DNA from: Algoriphagus sp.
Lineage (GTDB): Bacteria; Bacteroidota; Bacteroidia; Cytophagales; Cyclobacteriaceae
Length of the DNA stretch: 64,000 nucleotides
Reading direction: 5' to 3'
Assembly: GCF_024305035.1 (NCBI RefSeq)
Contig: NZ_JAMWZB010000005.1
Span: 62,001-126,000, forward strand
The notes below the pieces were generated by a model. That model did not search any database and had not been told where the DNA came from. It saw only the letters and a program-made list of their open reading frames with translations. A program made the translations under genes and the position numbers. This document shows, piece after piece, positions 46,463 to 54,764 of this stretch. The stretch's first letter is position 1. Each line of letters opens with the position of its first letter.

Positions 46463-48112
46463 TTACCTTTTGGTGTGGTAGTATCGGTCGTGAAACTGGT
46501 AGCGCTGTTCGACTGATGAATTTTCGGATTTGGATTCGGTGTCAATCCTTAAAAAGGAAGGATTCGGGTCATCTTTTGTAACCGGTTCCCAAGGAGTTAA
46601 ATCTTCTCCATTTGGGTTATGGGTTTTGATGAAGTTGGCAAAGTAGGCTTGCATTTGGCTGGAAACCTTGTAGTCATCCGCTTCCCAAGCATAATCCTTG
46701 ACTAAATGTAGATTTCCCATAGCATATTCGATCTCGCAGGCATGGGGGGCTCCGAGTGCTTTTGGAGCCTCTTGCCCATTCGACTCCATAGTCCCGCCGG
46801 CTAATCCAGCAATTAAATTTTTATCACGGAGTGGAGGTCTAAGTTTGGAGTACAAGTAGCGGTAAACGGGTTGATCAGAATTTTTTGAATGCAAGTCAAG
46901 CCATTTCCAGGTACTGTAGGAGATAAATCGATCCGATGCCAAGTGGGTAGCAGACCACTCGATTTCTTCTGGACTTTGGTGAGGATGAAGGACTAATACT
47001 TCCTCCCAATCCTGAGGATAGGTTTCCTTGACCTTGGCAATAAAAGCTTCTTGCGTAAAGGGTTGCCCCTGCATAAATGCTTGGCCAGGGATTTCTGCCG
47101 AATTCCAACCGGCAAGTAAAGGCACCTGGGCCTGTTGGCCAGCTTCAAAAATTTCCGGCAGCGAGTGAGGTAAAAAATGGCCGTCAAGTGTCACGGGAAA
47201 ACCAAATAATTTGGACTCCAGAAATGCCTCGTAAAGTGCCTGACTACTTAATTTCCTGAGATCTGAAATGGACTTATATCCCGCATTTTTTACAAAATCC
47301 ACACCGATTTGTTCTGCTTCTGATAGAGGCACCGGAGCCAAGGTGGGGTGAATTCCGGCTCCGCTTTCTCCGATTGCCGCAGCAATGAGATTCTTCGAGA
47401 GAGGCGAAGCCATCTGGTAGCTGACAGAAATCGAACCTGCAGACTCGCCTGCGATGGTTACCATTTTTGGATCTCCGCCAAAGGCTTCAATATTTTTTTG
47501 AACCCAAGTCAACGCCGCCTGCTGATCGAGGAGTCCGTAATTTCCAGAGCCTTGGTATGCTGTCTCAGCACTTAATTCCGGATGGGCCAGAAAACCAAAT
47601 AATCCCAAACGGTAATTGACCGTGACCACGACAATTCCTTTTTGAGCCATACTCTCCCCATCATACCGGGGTTCGGAACCGTCACCTGCTGAGAATCCAC
47701 CACCGTAGAAATAGACCAATACCGGTAAGCCTTTTTGCTTTTCTTTTGCCGGCGACCAAACATTCAAGTAGAGACAGTCTTCGGCGATTCCATCCGACCG
47801 AAAACTCATATCCCCAAAAATGGGTGCCTGCATCGCTCTGGGCCCGAATGAAATTGTCTTTTTTATGCCTTTCCAGTTTTCCAAGGGTTGGGGAGCTTTC
47901 CAACGAAGATCATCTACGGGAGGCTTTGCATAGGGAATTCCAAAATATTTTTGAATTCTGGTTCGGGTATCATAGTTGCCTTCAATGATTCCATTTTCTA
48001 TAGTAGTATGGACTGAAAATGTGTCCTCAGATTGAGCATTTGCGGATTTAGGGTACAGGTGCATCAGCGTCATGACTAGGATCAAAGCGGATTTAAATCG
48101 CATGGTTTTCAT
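46463..48112 (-). CDS. Type-B carboxylesterase, secreted
   Basis: 549 aa with a signal peptide ending SANAQS. Carboxylesterase/lipase family: N-terminal YFGIPYAKPPVDDLRWKAPQP, EDCLYLNVWSP, YFYGGGFSAGDG (oxyanion hole), nucleophile Ser in TIAGESAGSISVSYQ (GESAGS rather than the usual GESAGG), and His in GAPHACEIEYAMGNL. Hydrolyses esters, possibly acetyl or feruloyl groups on plant glycans given the adjacent GH140-like gene, though that is inference. An internal Met three codons downstream is an alternative start. Confidence 0.9.
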   Translation of the reverse strand: MKTMRFKSALILVMTLMHLYPKSANAQSEDTFSVHTTIENGIIEGNYDTRTRIQKYFGIPYAKPPVDDLRWKAPQPLENWKGIKKTISFGPRAMQAPIFGDMSFRSDGIAEDCLYLNVWSPAKEKQKGLPVLVYFYGGGFSAGDGSEPRYDGESMAQKGIVVVTVNYRLGLFGFLAHPELSAETAYQGSGNYGLLDQQAALTWVQKNIEAFGGDPKMVTIAGESAGSISVSYQMASPLSKNLIAAAIGESGAGIHPTLAPVPLSEAEQIGVDFVKNAGYKSISDLRKLSSQALYEAFLESKLFGFPVTLDGHFLPHSLPEIFEAGQQAQVPLLAGWNSAEIPGQAFMQGQPFTQEAFIAKVKETYPQDWEEVLVLHPHQSPEEIEWSATHLASDRFISYSTWKWLDLHSKNSDQPVYRYLYSKLRPPLRDKNLIAGLAGGTMESNGQEAPKALGAPHACEIEYAMGNLHLVKDYAWEADDYKVSSQMQAYFANFIKTHNPNGEDLTPWEPVTKDDPNPSFLRIDTESKSENSSVEQRYQFHDRYYHTKR

Positions 48113-48192
48113 ATTAATGTATCACTATGAAACAATAGTAATTGCAAATTGCCTAAAATCCTATTTATTTGAGGAAATTTTAATGCCCAAGT

Positions 48193-48900
48193 ATGTCACT
48201 TCCAGATTCTACACAGTACCTCCCTCATATTGCTTATGATTCCGTGATTTTTGGATTTTCTGGCGAAAAGCTGAAAATTTTGCTCATGGAATACCACAAT
48301 ACCGGTTGGTTTGCTCTGCCGGGAGGATTTGTCAAAGTGAATGAACCCTTGGATGAAGCCGTGAATAGGGGCTTGAAGGAGCGTACGGGTTTGGATCAAA
48401 TTTACTTGGAGCAATTTCACACCTTCGGTTCTTTGGAGCGGGTCAATCCTGAGGCGATGAGAAAAATTCTGGAGGCTCAACACAAAGAGGTACCTTCACG
48501 GCATTGGCTTTTTGAGCGATTTATATCTGTGGGGTATTATGCCTTGATCGACTACACGAAAGTGGAAGCAAAACCGGATTCCCTATCTGATTCCATTGAT
48601 TGGTATGATGTGGGTGAGGTTCCGCAACTCCTGTTTGACCATAATTATATCGTAGAAAAAGCATTGGAGCATCTTCGGACGCATCTGGATCAAAAGTTGT
48701 TGTCAGTCAATTTACTACCGGAACGATTTACGATGAAGGAATTGCAACAGGTTTATGAGGCTATTTTAGGAGAAAAGCAAAACCGAGCGAATTTCCAGCG
48801 TAAAATGCTTAGTCTTGGGATTTTGGAGCGGCATGAAAAACTGTACTCAGGAGGCTCTCACAAAGCGCCTTTTTTGTATAGTTTTCATACCCGAAGTTGA
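48193..48900 (+). CDS. NrtR/AraR-type Nudix-domain transcriptional regulator
   Basis: 235 aa. The Nudix fold is at residues 1-150 (YLPHIAYDSVIFGFSGEKLKILL, WFALPGGFVKVNEPLDEAVNR). The Nudix box ends RGLKERTGL, where the catalytic REUXEE has become RGLKER: the first Glu is Gly and the second Glu of the pair is Arg, so hydrolysis is unlikely. Residues 160-235 are a winged helix (LPERFTMKELQQVYEAIL, GILERH). This is the layout of NrtR-like regulators that bind ligand with a dead Nudix domain. Upstream is the divergent esterase gene (80-base gap), a likely target. Confidence 0.88.
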   Translation: MSLPDSTQYLPHIAYDSVIFGFSGEKLKILLMEYHNTGWFALPGGFVKVNEPLDEAVNRGLKERTGLDQIYLEQFHTFGSLERVNPEAMRKILEAQHKEVPSRHWLFERFISVGYYALIDYTKVEAKPDSLSDSIDWYDVGEVPQLLFDHNYIVEKALEHLRTHLDQKLLSVNLLPERFTMKELQQVYEAILGEKQNRANFQRKMLSLGILERHEKLYSGGSHKAPFLYSFHTRS

Positions 48901-48903
48901 GAG

Positions 48904-50424
48904 TTAATCCAAGGGCTCGGTTAAAATACTGAGGATAGTTTTGATCCCATCCTTGTAGTTTCCCAAGCGAATATTTTCATTGGGACTGTGTTGATTGTTA
49001 TCAGCATTTACCGTAGGAATTGTGACCGCAGGAATCCCCAAAGCATCAACGAAAGGGGAAATCGGTATAGATCCCCCCGAAATTCGGACTTGAACTGGGT
49101 CTTTTTCGAATGCTCTTCGGATCGCTTTTCTAAGCCAATCTCCTGCATCTGAGTCTAAAGGAGTACGAAAGGCTTGATAGGAAATGGATTTTTTCAGGGT
49201 TAGAATTTTGGGATGGGTTTGTCGCTCTTCTGCTGTCGGCTCACGGTCAATTAGGTAAAATCCCTGAGCTTTGATGTGCTGTTCAATTAATTCAAACAGT
49301 CTGACCGGGTCTGATTCGGGAACCAGACGCATATCGATTTCCGCAACAGCAGTGGCTGGAACGATTGTCCGTGCTTCGGCCCCCACCCAGCCGGAGGCCA
49401 TGCCACGGATATTCAGCGATGGGTATTGGATACTTTCCTGATAGCTATTTCCTACTTGGTCTGTTCTGGCGATCCCTAGTTTTTGCCTGATGCTTGCCTC
49501 ATTATCGGGCACAGATCTAAGGATTTCCAATTCACTTTCTGTAAGATGAATTCCATCGTAAAATCCGGGAAGGGTTACTTTTCCGTTTTCATCCTTCATT
49601 GAAGAAAGTAACTGGGAAAGTATCAAAGCAGGGTTGGGTGCATAATTCCCGTAATGGCCGCTGTGCTGAGGCACTCTTGGCCCGTAGGTAGTCAGGGTCA
49701 TCTCCGAAATCCCTCTTGCCCCGAAAGTTAGAGTTGGTTCATTGGAAATGTGACGGGGTCCATCCATGATCAGCATGAGGTCTGCTTCTAGTTTTGACTG
49801 GTGTTCAATTACTGCTTCAGGCAGTTTTGGAGAGCCTTGTTCTTCTTCGAAATCAAATATGATTTTAATGTTAAAATTTGGATTTAATTCAGCTTGTCTC
49901 ATCGCATCCCATCCGGTCAAAAACATGGCCACAGGTCCTTTGTCATCAGAACTTGATCGAGCGAAAAACCGCCAATCAGGATTGAATTCGTTTTCAAGGC
50001 GGTAGACTGGTATACTATCCCAATTTCCGTCGGCATTTTGTTCCTTGAGGACAGCTTGATAGGGATTGGATTGATTCCATTTGGATTGATCCACCGCTTG
50101 CCCATCCATATGAAAGTAAAAGAGAACCGTTTTTTCGGCATTGGACTGCTTTTTTTCTACCAAAAGCAAGGGGACTCCTCCGGTATATAAACGCTCAGAT
50201 TTCCAACCTCTGTTTTCAAATTGGGATTCGGTCCATCGGATATTGGGTTCGATATGAGCGGAAATCATGGCGTCATTGGGTAGGGAAACGATTTCCTGTA
50301 ACAAGTCCAAACCCTGCTGCCACTGATTTTCTAGCATCTTGTCGAGTTCAAGAGAGGTTGGCTTTTGACTTTTGGCCTGAAAACCTATCAGGAAAATGAG
50401 AAGTAGCGAAAGAAGTTTTTTCAT
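48904..50424 (-). CDS. Secreted M20-family metallopeptidase
   Basis: 506 aa from the ATG at 50424, directly before a signal peptide (MKKLLSLLLIFLIG...AKSQ); the frame runs 15 codons further up. M20/M25/M40 features are FYFHMDGQAVD (metal-binding His-Asp), ARSSSDDKGPVAMFL (bridging Asp), FDFEEEQGSP (catalytic and metal Glu pair), a LMIMDGPRH segment and SGGSIPISPFVDALGIPAVT near the end. Carboxypeptidase or dipeptidase activity is likely. It converges on the NrtR-like gene with a 3-base gap. Confidence 0.9.
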   Translation of the reverse strand: MKKLLSLLLIFLIGFQAKSQKPTSLELDKMLENQWQQGLDLLQEIVSLPNDAMISAHIEPNIRWTESQFENRGWKSERLYTGGVPLLLVEKKQSNAEKTVLFYFHMDGQAVDQSKWNQSNPYQAVLKEQNADGNWDSIPVYRLENEFNPDWRFFARSSSDDKGPVAMFLTGWDAMRQAELNPNFNIKIIFDFEEEQGSPKLPEAVIEHQSKLEADLMLIMDGPRHISNEPTLTFGARGISEMTLTTYGPRVPQHSGHYGNYAPNPALILSQLLSSMKDENGKVTLPGFYDGIHLTESELEILRSVPDNEASIRQKLGIARTDQVGNSYQESIQYPSLNIRGMASGWVGAEARTIVPATAVAEIDMRLVPESDPVRLFELIEQHIKAQGFYLIDREPTAEERQTHPKILTLKKSISYQAFRTPLDSDAGDWLRKAIRRAFEKDPVQVRISGGSIPISPFVDALGIPAVTIPTVNADNNQHSPNENIRLGNYKDGIKTILSILTEPLD

Positions 50425-50479
50425 AGAAATGGGTTTTGAGAAAAGTAGGAAAATTACCTCCATTTTCAAACTTTTGGTT

Positions 50480-50495
50480 TTTGCCAGCTGGCAAA
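50480..50495. promoter_or_regulatory. Perfect 16-bp palindrome between divergent genes
   Basis: TTTGCCAGCTGGCAAA is fully self-complementary. It sits in the 135-base gap between the M20 peptidase (minus) and the methyltransferase (plus), a position suited to an operator for either gene. The regulator is unknown. Confidence 0.5.
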
Positions 50496-50559
50496 TAGTT
50501 TCATGTCCATAAGTTCAAACATGTTTTAATCTTGGGCGTTTTGATTTAAACTACTCACC

Positions 50560-51285
50560 ATGAACATGCTTCAAAAATCAGCGATTTTCATCAGCTTAAG
50601 TTTGATATTGGTTTTACCCGCCTTTGCCCAAGTTCAGAAATCAAACGCCAATTACACCTTTGATACTCCGAGTCGGGATGGTACCGGCAAATTTTATTTA
50701 GGCCGGGAAATTTCTCAAATCATGGGTTTTCAAGGGATGCAATGGCTGGAGCGATCCAGTCGGGAACGGGAAGAAGGCGTGTCTAAAGCGATAGAAAATT
50801 TGCCGATAACCCAGCAGAGTGTCGTGGCTGATATTGGTGCAGGTTCGGGATATTACACCTTTCGAATTGCTTCAAAAGTGCCAAATGGAAAAGTTTTTGC
50901 CGTGGAAATCCAAGATGAAGCGATCCGTTTTTTGGAGAATAAAAGCGAGGAACTTGGTTTTGATCAAGTGGAAGCAGTAAAGGGCAATTCCTATTCCCCC
51001 AATCTTCCGGAAAATTCCGTTGATGTAGCGATCATGGTAGATGTTTACCATGAATTGGCTTATCCTGCCGAAATGCTCCAGGCTCTGGGCAAATCTTTGA
51101 AACCGGATGGAAAACTAATCTTGATTGAGTATCGGGGAGAAGACCCTGCCATTCCAATTAAACCTCTCCATAAAATGACTCAGGTTCAAGCTGAGAAGGA
51201 ATTGAAAGCCAACGGCTTTCGGTTAGTAAAAAATGGCAATTTTTTGCCAATTCAGCATTATTTGGTATTTGAAAAAATGGAGTAA
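50560..51285 (+). CDS. Exported class I SAM-dependent methyltransferase-like protein
   Basis: 241 aa with a signal-peptide-like N-terminus (residues 1-24, LILVLPAFAQVQ). The SAM site is VADIGAGSGYYTFRIA (motif I, about residue 90), with an acidic VFAVEIQDEAI after it and VDVAIMVDVYHELAYP. A methyltransferase fold with an export signal is odd because SAM is cytoplasmic, yet such proteins recur in Bacteroidota. The start at 50560 or two codons later is not decided. Substrate unknown. Confidence 0.8.
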   Translation: MNMLQKSAIFISLSLILVLPAFAQVQKSNANYTFDTPSRDGTGKFYLGREISQIMGFQGMQWLERSSREREEGVSKAIENLPITQQSVVADIGAGSGYYTFRIASKVPNGKVFAVEIQDEAIRFLENKSEELGFDQVEAVKGNSYSPNLPENSVDVAIMVDVYHELAYPAEMLQALGKSLKPDGKLILIEYRGEDPAIPIKPLHKMTQVQAEKELKANGFRLVKNGNFLPIQHYLVFEKME

Positions 51286-51311
51286 AGAACCTGGAGATTA
51301 TAGTCAATTAG

Positions 51312-51355
51312 ATGACATTTGTCATCATCCTTTTGATAGAATTGGCGTATTTTTA
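51312..51355 (+). promoter_or_regulatory. Class II Crp/Fnr-type operator and promoter of the SDR gene
   Basis: The dyad ATGACA-TT-TGTCAT (51312-51325, core TGAC-N4-GTCA, centre 51318.5) is followed by a -7-like box TATTTTTA (51348-51355), 29.5 bases downstream of the centre. The distance is identical to that at 35126-35168. It lies 24 bases before the SDR start. Confidence 0.62.
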
Positions 51356-51378
51356 GTTGAAACCAAAAAATCAAAATC

Positions 51379-52143
51379 ATGGAAATCAAAGGGAAGTATG
51401 CCGTGATCACCGGTGGAGCCGGAGGGATTGGCCTTGAGACCGCCAAATTGTATTTTAAGGAAGGTGCAAAGGGAGTTGCTATTGTGGATTTTAGTCCCGA
51501 GGGTTTGCAGGAAGCAAAATCCCAATTGATGGGACAAAATGCGCTATTTATTCAAGCCGATGTGTCCAAGTCTGAGGAGGTCAGGCGATTTATCGAAGAA
51601 TCGGTGGAGGTATTTGGCAGAATAGACATTCTTTTTCTCAATGCAGGAGTAGAGGGAGTAGTTAAGCCAATGGAGGAGTATCCCGAGGAAAAATTTGACC
51701 AAGTCATGAATGTGAATGTCAAAGGCGTCTGGCTGGGGATGAAATATGGATTTCCTGCTTTGAAAAAAAGTGGGGGTGGATCGGTGATCATCACTTCTTC
51801 TGTGGCCGGATTGGGCGGTACGGCGCAAGTTTCGGCTTATGTGGCCAGCAAGCATGCTACCATCGGTTTGATGCGAACGGGGGCCTTGGAAGGTGCTCCG
51901 GATAATATCCGTGTCAATTCCATTCATCCTTCTCCGGTAGATAATCGGATGATGCGTTCACTGGAAGAGGGTTTTGCACCGGGGGCTGGTGATCAAGTCA
52001 GAGAAGGCTTTACCAAAATGATTCCATTGGGTAGGTATGCCGAGAATAGGGATATCGCTGAGATGGCCCTGTTTTTAGCCTCAGACCGAAGCAAATTCAT
52101 TACCGGTGCGACCTTAGTGGTCGATGGGGGATTTACAGCTTAG
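51379..52143 (+). CDS. Short-chain dehydrogenase/reductase
   Basis: 254 aa. Classical SDR: cofactor motif TGGAGGIGLETA at residues 11-22, NAGVEG, Ser of SSVAGLGG, and the catalytic YVASK. The C-terminal FITGATLVVDGGFTA is typical. An acidic residue after the second strand (IVDF) favours NAD(H). Substrate not assigned. Preceded by the Crp/Fnr-type site and followed by a terminator, so it is transcribed alone and possibly redox-regulated. Confidence 0.92.
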   Translation: MEIKGKYAVITGGAGGIGLETAKLYFKEGAKGVAIVDFSPEGLQEAKSQLMGQNALFIQADVSKSEEVRRFIEESVEVFGRIDILFLNAGVEGVVKPMEEYPEEKFDQVMNVNVKGVWLGMKYGFPALKKSGGGSVIITSSVAGLGGTAQVSAYVASKHATIGLMRTGALEGAPDNIRVNSIHPSPVDNRMMRSLEEGFAPGAGDQVREGFTKMIPLGRYAENRDIAEMALFLASDRSKFITGATLVVDGGFTA

Positions 52144-52168
52144 GTTTCGGTTCACGATTCAATTATTG

Positions 52169-52205
52169 ACTAAAGCTTCTTCTTCTTGAAGTTGCTTTAG
52201 TTTTT
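52169..52205 (+). terminator. Terminator after the SDR gene, overlapping the NYN stop
   Basis: ACTAAAGC (52169-52176) pairs with GCTTTAGT (52194-52201), with inner CTTC/GAAG pairs, followed by a T run. The stop codon of the convergent NYN gene (52197-52199) lies inside it. Confidence 0.7.
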
Positions 52206-52952
52206 AAGTCGGACTAGGGGGTAATTGAGTCCATTGACCTCATTTCTAACTACAGTGTATTTTTTTAGACTTTTGAAAAGCTCCGTGAGGTTGCGAAAAC
52301 CATAAGTTCTAGGATCAAAACTAGGGTCAATTTTACGAAGGGAAGCACCTATTTTGGCGATGTGGATTTCTTCGTCTTCGTCAGAAGAAATTTCAAACGC
52401 CCGATCTATAAGTCTAAGATCAAGTTTGGGGTCTGTTTTTTTGATGTGGGCATTGGCTTGAGAGGCTTTGGTTGAATTGCTTTTTTCAAACTTTTTTTCC
52501 TCTGACAACTCTTCTTCTCCCAGGTTTTCAGCAAAAGTGAAAATCTCACAGGACTGCACAAAAGCCTGCGGGGTGATTCTTCGTCCGATTCCCATGACAA
52601 ACATTCCCTCTTCTCGAATTCGCTTGGCCAAACCGGTATAATCCGAATCAGAGGAAACAATGCAAAAGCCATCCACCGAATTGCTGTGCAAAATATCCAT
52701 TGCATCGATAATCAGAGAGCTGTCTGTGGAGTTTTTACCTGTGGTGTAGGCAAATTTCTGAATCGGATTAAACGAATATTGATTGATTACCTCTTTCCAG
52801 CTATTCATCTGCGGAGTTGTCCAATCCCCATAAATTCGGCGAATAGTTGCTTTTCCATATTTGGAAACTTCTTCCAATATCTCTTTGATCAATTTAGCCT
52901 GTGCATTGTCACCATCGATCAAGACGGCGATATTAAACTTACTTTCGAGCAT
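52197..52952 (-). CDS. NYN-domain (PIN-like) protein with OST-HTH/LOTUS domain
   Basis: 251 aa. Residues 1-150 are a NYN nuclease-like domain: NIAVLIDGDNAQAKLI (metal Asp pair), KNSTDSSLIIDAMDILH and GFCIVSSDSDYTGLAKRIRE. Residues 175-251 form an OST-HTH/LOTUS domain (IHIAKIGASLRKIDPSFDPRTYGFRNLTELFKS), an RNA- or G-quadruplex-binding fold. Together they point to RNA processing or decay. It is a stand-alone gene. Confidence 0.9.
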   Translation of the reverse strand: MLESKFNIAVLIDGDNAQAKLIKEILEEVSKYGKATIRRIYGDWTTPQMNSWKEVINQYSFNPIQKFAYTTGKNSTDSSLIIDAMDILHSNSVDGFCIVSSDSDYTGLAKRIREEGMFVMGIGRRITPQAFVQSCEIFTFAENLGEEELSEEKKFEKSNSTKASQANAHIKKTDPKLDLRLIDRAFEISSDEDEEIHIAKIGASLRKIDPSFDPRTYGFRNLTELFKSLKKYTVVRNEVNGLNYPLVRLKN

Positions 52953-53098
52953 TTCGATTTTTCTGATGAGATTTAAAGTTAAAAATTATCTGAGCCAAAT
53001 GAGTGAGGATAGACTTAAAAAATCAAAATCAGCGGGGCTCTATTTTTTAATCATTTTTAAACTTTGAAAAAGGAAAGAGGCGGTTTCCAACCAGGTTT

Positions 53099-53221
53099 AT
53101 GGTCAATTTGAGTGGGGTCGCAGGCTTATTCCAGTGCTATGGATCTTGGGTAGGCACCCTGGATTTCGACTTTGAAGAACTCAATTGGATAAATGGTACA
53201 GCTTATACAGCCTCTTTCTAA
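53099..53221 (+). CDS. Candidate 40-residue ORF or gene fragment
   Basis: An open frame begins after a stop at 53048-53050; the first ATG is at 53099 and it ends at TAA 53219-53221. The predicted peptide has protein-like composition (LSGVAGLFQCYGSWVGTLDF, EELNWINGTAYTASF), but no family is recognised. The segment from about 53072 to 53219 is bordered by an imperfect inverted repeat (GAAAGAGGC and GCCTCTTTC), so it may be a relic of a small mobile segment. Weak evidence either way. Confidence 0.25.
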   Translation: MVNLSGVAGLFQCYGSWVGTLDFDFEELNWINGTAYTASF

Positions 53222-53237
53222 GGGAATTAATGGGAGT

Positions 53238-54125
53238 TTATTTTAGGTTTTCGTTGAAGAATTCGATGGTACGATTCCATGCCAAATTCGCTGCCTCCTC
53301 ATCGTATCGTGGGGTAGTGTTGTTATGAAACCCATGATTTACGCCCGGGTACATGTGCATGACATAATTCACCTGGTTTGCTTTTAAAGCTGCTTCATAT
53401 TCAGGCCAGCCGGCATTTACTCGCTCATCTAGGCTGGCATACTGAATCATCAGCGGAGCTTTGATTTTTGCTGCTTCTTCGGCCGAGGGTTGCCCCCCGT
53501 AAAACGGAACAGCTCCCTTCAAATCGGGTAATCTTACTGCCATCATATTGGCAATCCATCCCCCAAAGCAGAATCCTACCACACCGACATTTCCGTCACA
53601 ATCTGGGTGGGTTTTGAGGTATTCGAATGCTGCGATAAAGTCCTCCAACATTTCATCCCGGGAGCGGTTTCGCTGCATATCCCGGCCTTCGTCATCCGTA
53701 CCCGGATAGCCGCCCAGCGGCCAAAGTGCATCCGGTGCAAGAGAGATAAATCCAGCAGCGGCACATCTTCTTCCTACGTCCTCAATGTAGGGATTCAATC
53801 CTCGGTTTTCATGAACCACTACTATTCCCGGAGATTTTCCCTTGCTTGCAGGTTTGGACAAAAGTCCTCTGATTTCCCCGCCTCCTTTTGGGGAATTGTA
53901 AAGTACATAATCCGAACTTTGCAGCCGCTCATCATCGGGTTGAATGGTGGCGGTGGTGATGTAGTCTGGCATCATGGTGCTCATCAGTGAGGCTAGGGTA
54001 ATTCCTCCTACGGCGTAGGTGGAAAGCTTTTCCACGAATGTTCTTCGATCCAGTTTGTTGTGTGCGTAATAATCGTAGAGATCAAAAACTTCCTGAGGAA
54101 TGTCTTCTTTATTTAGTTTTTTCAT
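53238..54125 (-). CDS. Dienelactone hydrolase family protein with Tat-like signal
   Basis: 295 aa from the ATG at 54125; an upstream start 11 codons earlier lacks support. A DRRTFVEKLSTYAVGG segment at residues 28-43 resembles a Tat motif placed after a cytoplasmic-looking leader, common in this subfamily. The hydrolase core has VVVHENRGLNPYIEDVGRR, GFCFGG with the nucleophile Cys, the acid in ASLDERVN and GVNHGFHN with the catalytic His. Hydrolyses cyclic esters or similar esters; substrate unknown. Confidence 0.88.
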   Translation of the reverse strand: MKKLNKEDIPQEVFDLYDYYAHNKLDRRTFVEKLSTYAVGGITLASLMSTMMPDYITTATIQPDDERLQSSDYVLYNSPKGGGEIRGLLSKPASKGKSPGIVVVHENRGLNPYIEDVGRRCAAAGFISLAPDALWPLGGYPGTDDEGRDMQRNRSRDEMLEDFIAAFEYLKTHPDCDGNVGVVGFCFGGWIANMMAVRLPDLKGAVPFYGGQPSAEEAAKIKAPLMIQYASLDERVNAGWPEYEAALKANQVNYVMHMYPGVNHGFHNNTTPRYDEEAANLAWNRTIEFFNENLK

Positions 54126-54202
54126 GCTTATCGGTGTTTTAGAGTGGGAATATACCAAAAATCAACATGCCCAAAAGCATAAAATATCAATAAAAGGAAT
54201 GG

Positions 54203-54679
54203 CTATGAATGACTTAGATTACCAGGACGGTATTTGGCTTGTAGACCAAGAAGAAAATTGCGCAATACCTGATCTCCACAATCTCGGTATTGATGTTGGT
54301 CGGGTTTTCTGAAAAATGCGCTAATTTCATGTTTGCTGATTCGGAATTGTCGCAACCCAAAAATTTCCAACATATCCAAATCTTTAAGATTAAGGGCAAT
54401 TTTTAGCTTCCGCAAAATTTGATTGTTGTTGAGCGACTTTTCAGGTGCTGGATCTTCACCTTCTTTTTTGCCCCGCTTTAGAATGATCAGACCATTCAAA
54501 AAGGCGGCTAAAGGCCTATCAAAAAGCGCCTTGAATTCAGGATCATCCTCTTTCTTTAACCAAGCCGAAACGATTGCTCGATCAGCACTTTCCCCTCCTT
54601 GTTGAAAAAGGGAAATCATTTGTTCATCGTTGAAATCAAAGGTGTATCTTATTATCCGAAGAATATCATTATTACTCAT
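54203..54679 (-). CDS. DUF1456 (YehS-like) protein
   Basis: 158 aa, the usual length. Two DUF1456 repeats are visible: MSNNDILRIIRYTFDFNDEQMISLF and LNNNQILRKLKIALNLKDLDMLEIF, each followed by a helical segment with AFL.GLIILKRGK or FLLGLQAKYR. The family has no known biochemical function. Isolated gene, divergent from the radical SAM gene. Confidence 0.9.
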   Translation of the reverse strand: MSNNDILRIIRYTFDFNDEQMISLFQQGGESADRAIVSAWLKKEDDPEFKALFDRPLAAFLNGLIILKRGKKEGEDPAPEKSLNNNQILRKLKIALNLKDLDMLEIFGLRQFRISKHEISAFFRKPDQHQYRDCGDQVLRNFLLGLQAKYRPGNLSHS

Positions 54680-54764
54680 ATGCTGTTTTTTTGCAGCTTA
54701 AAGATGGTGATTATCCAAAAGTGATAAAAGGAAAGCTTTCCCTGCCTAAGAAATAAATGCTTAA

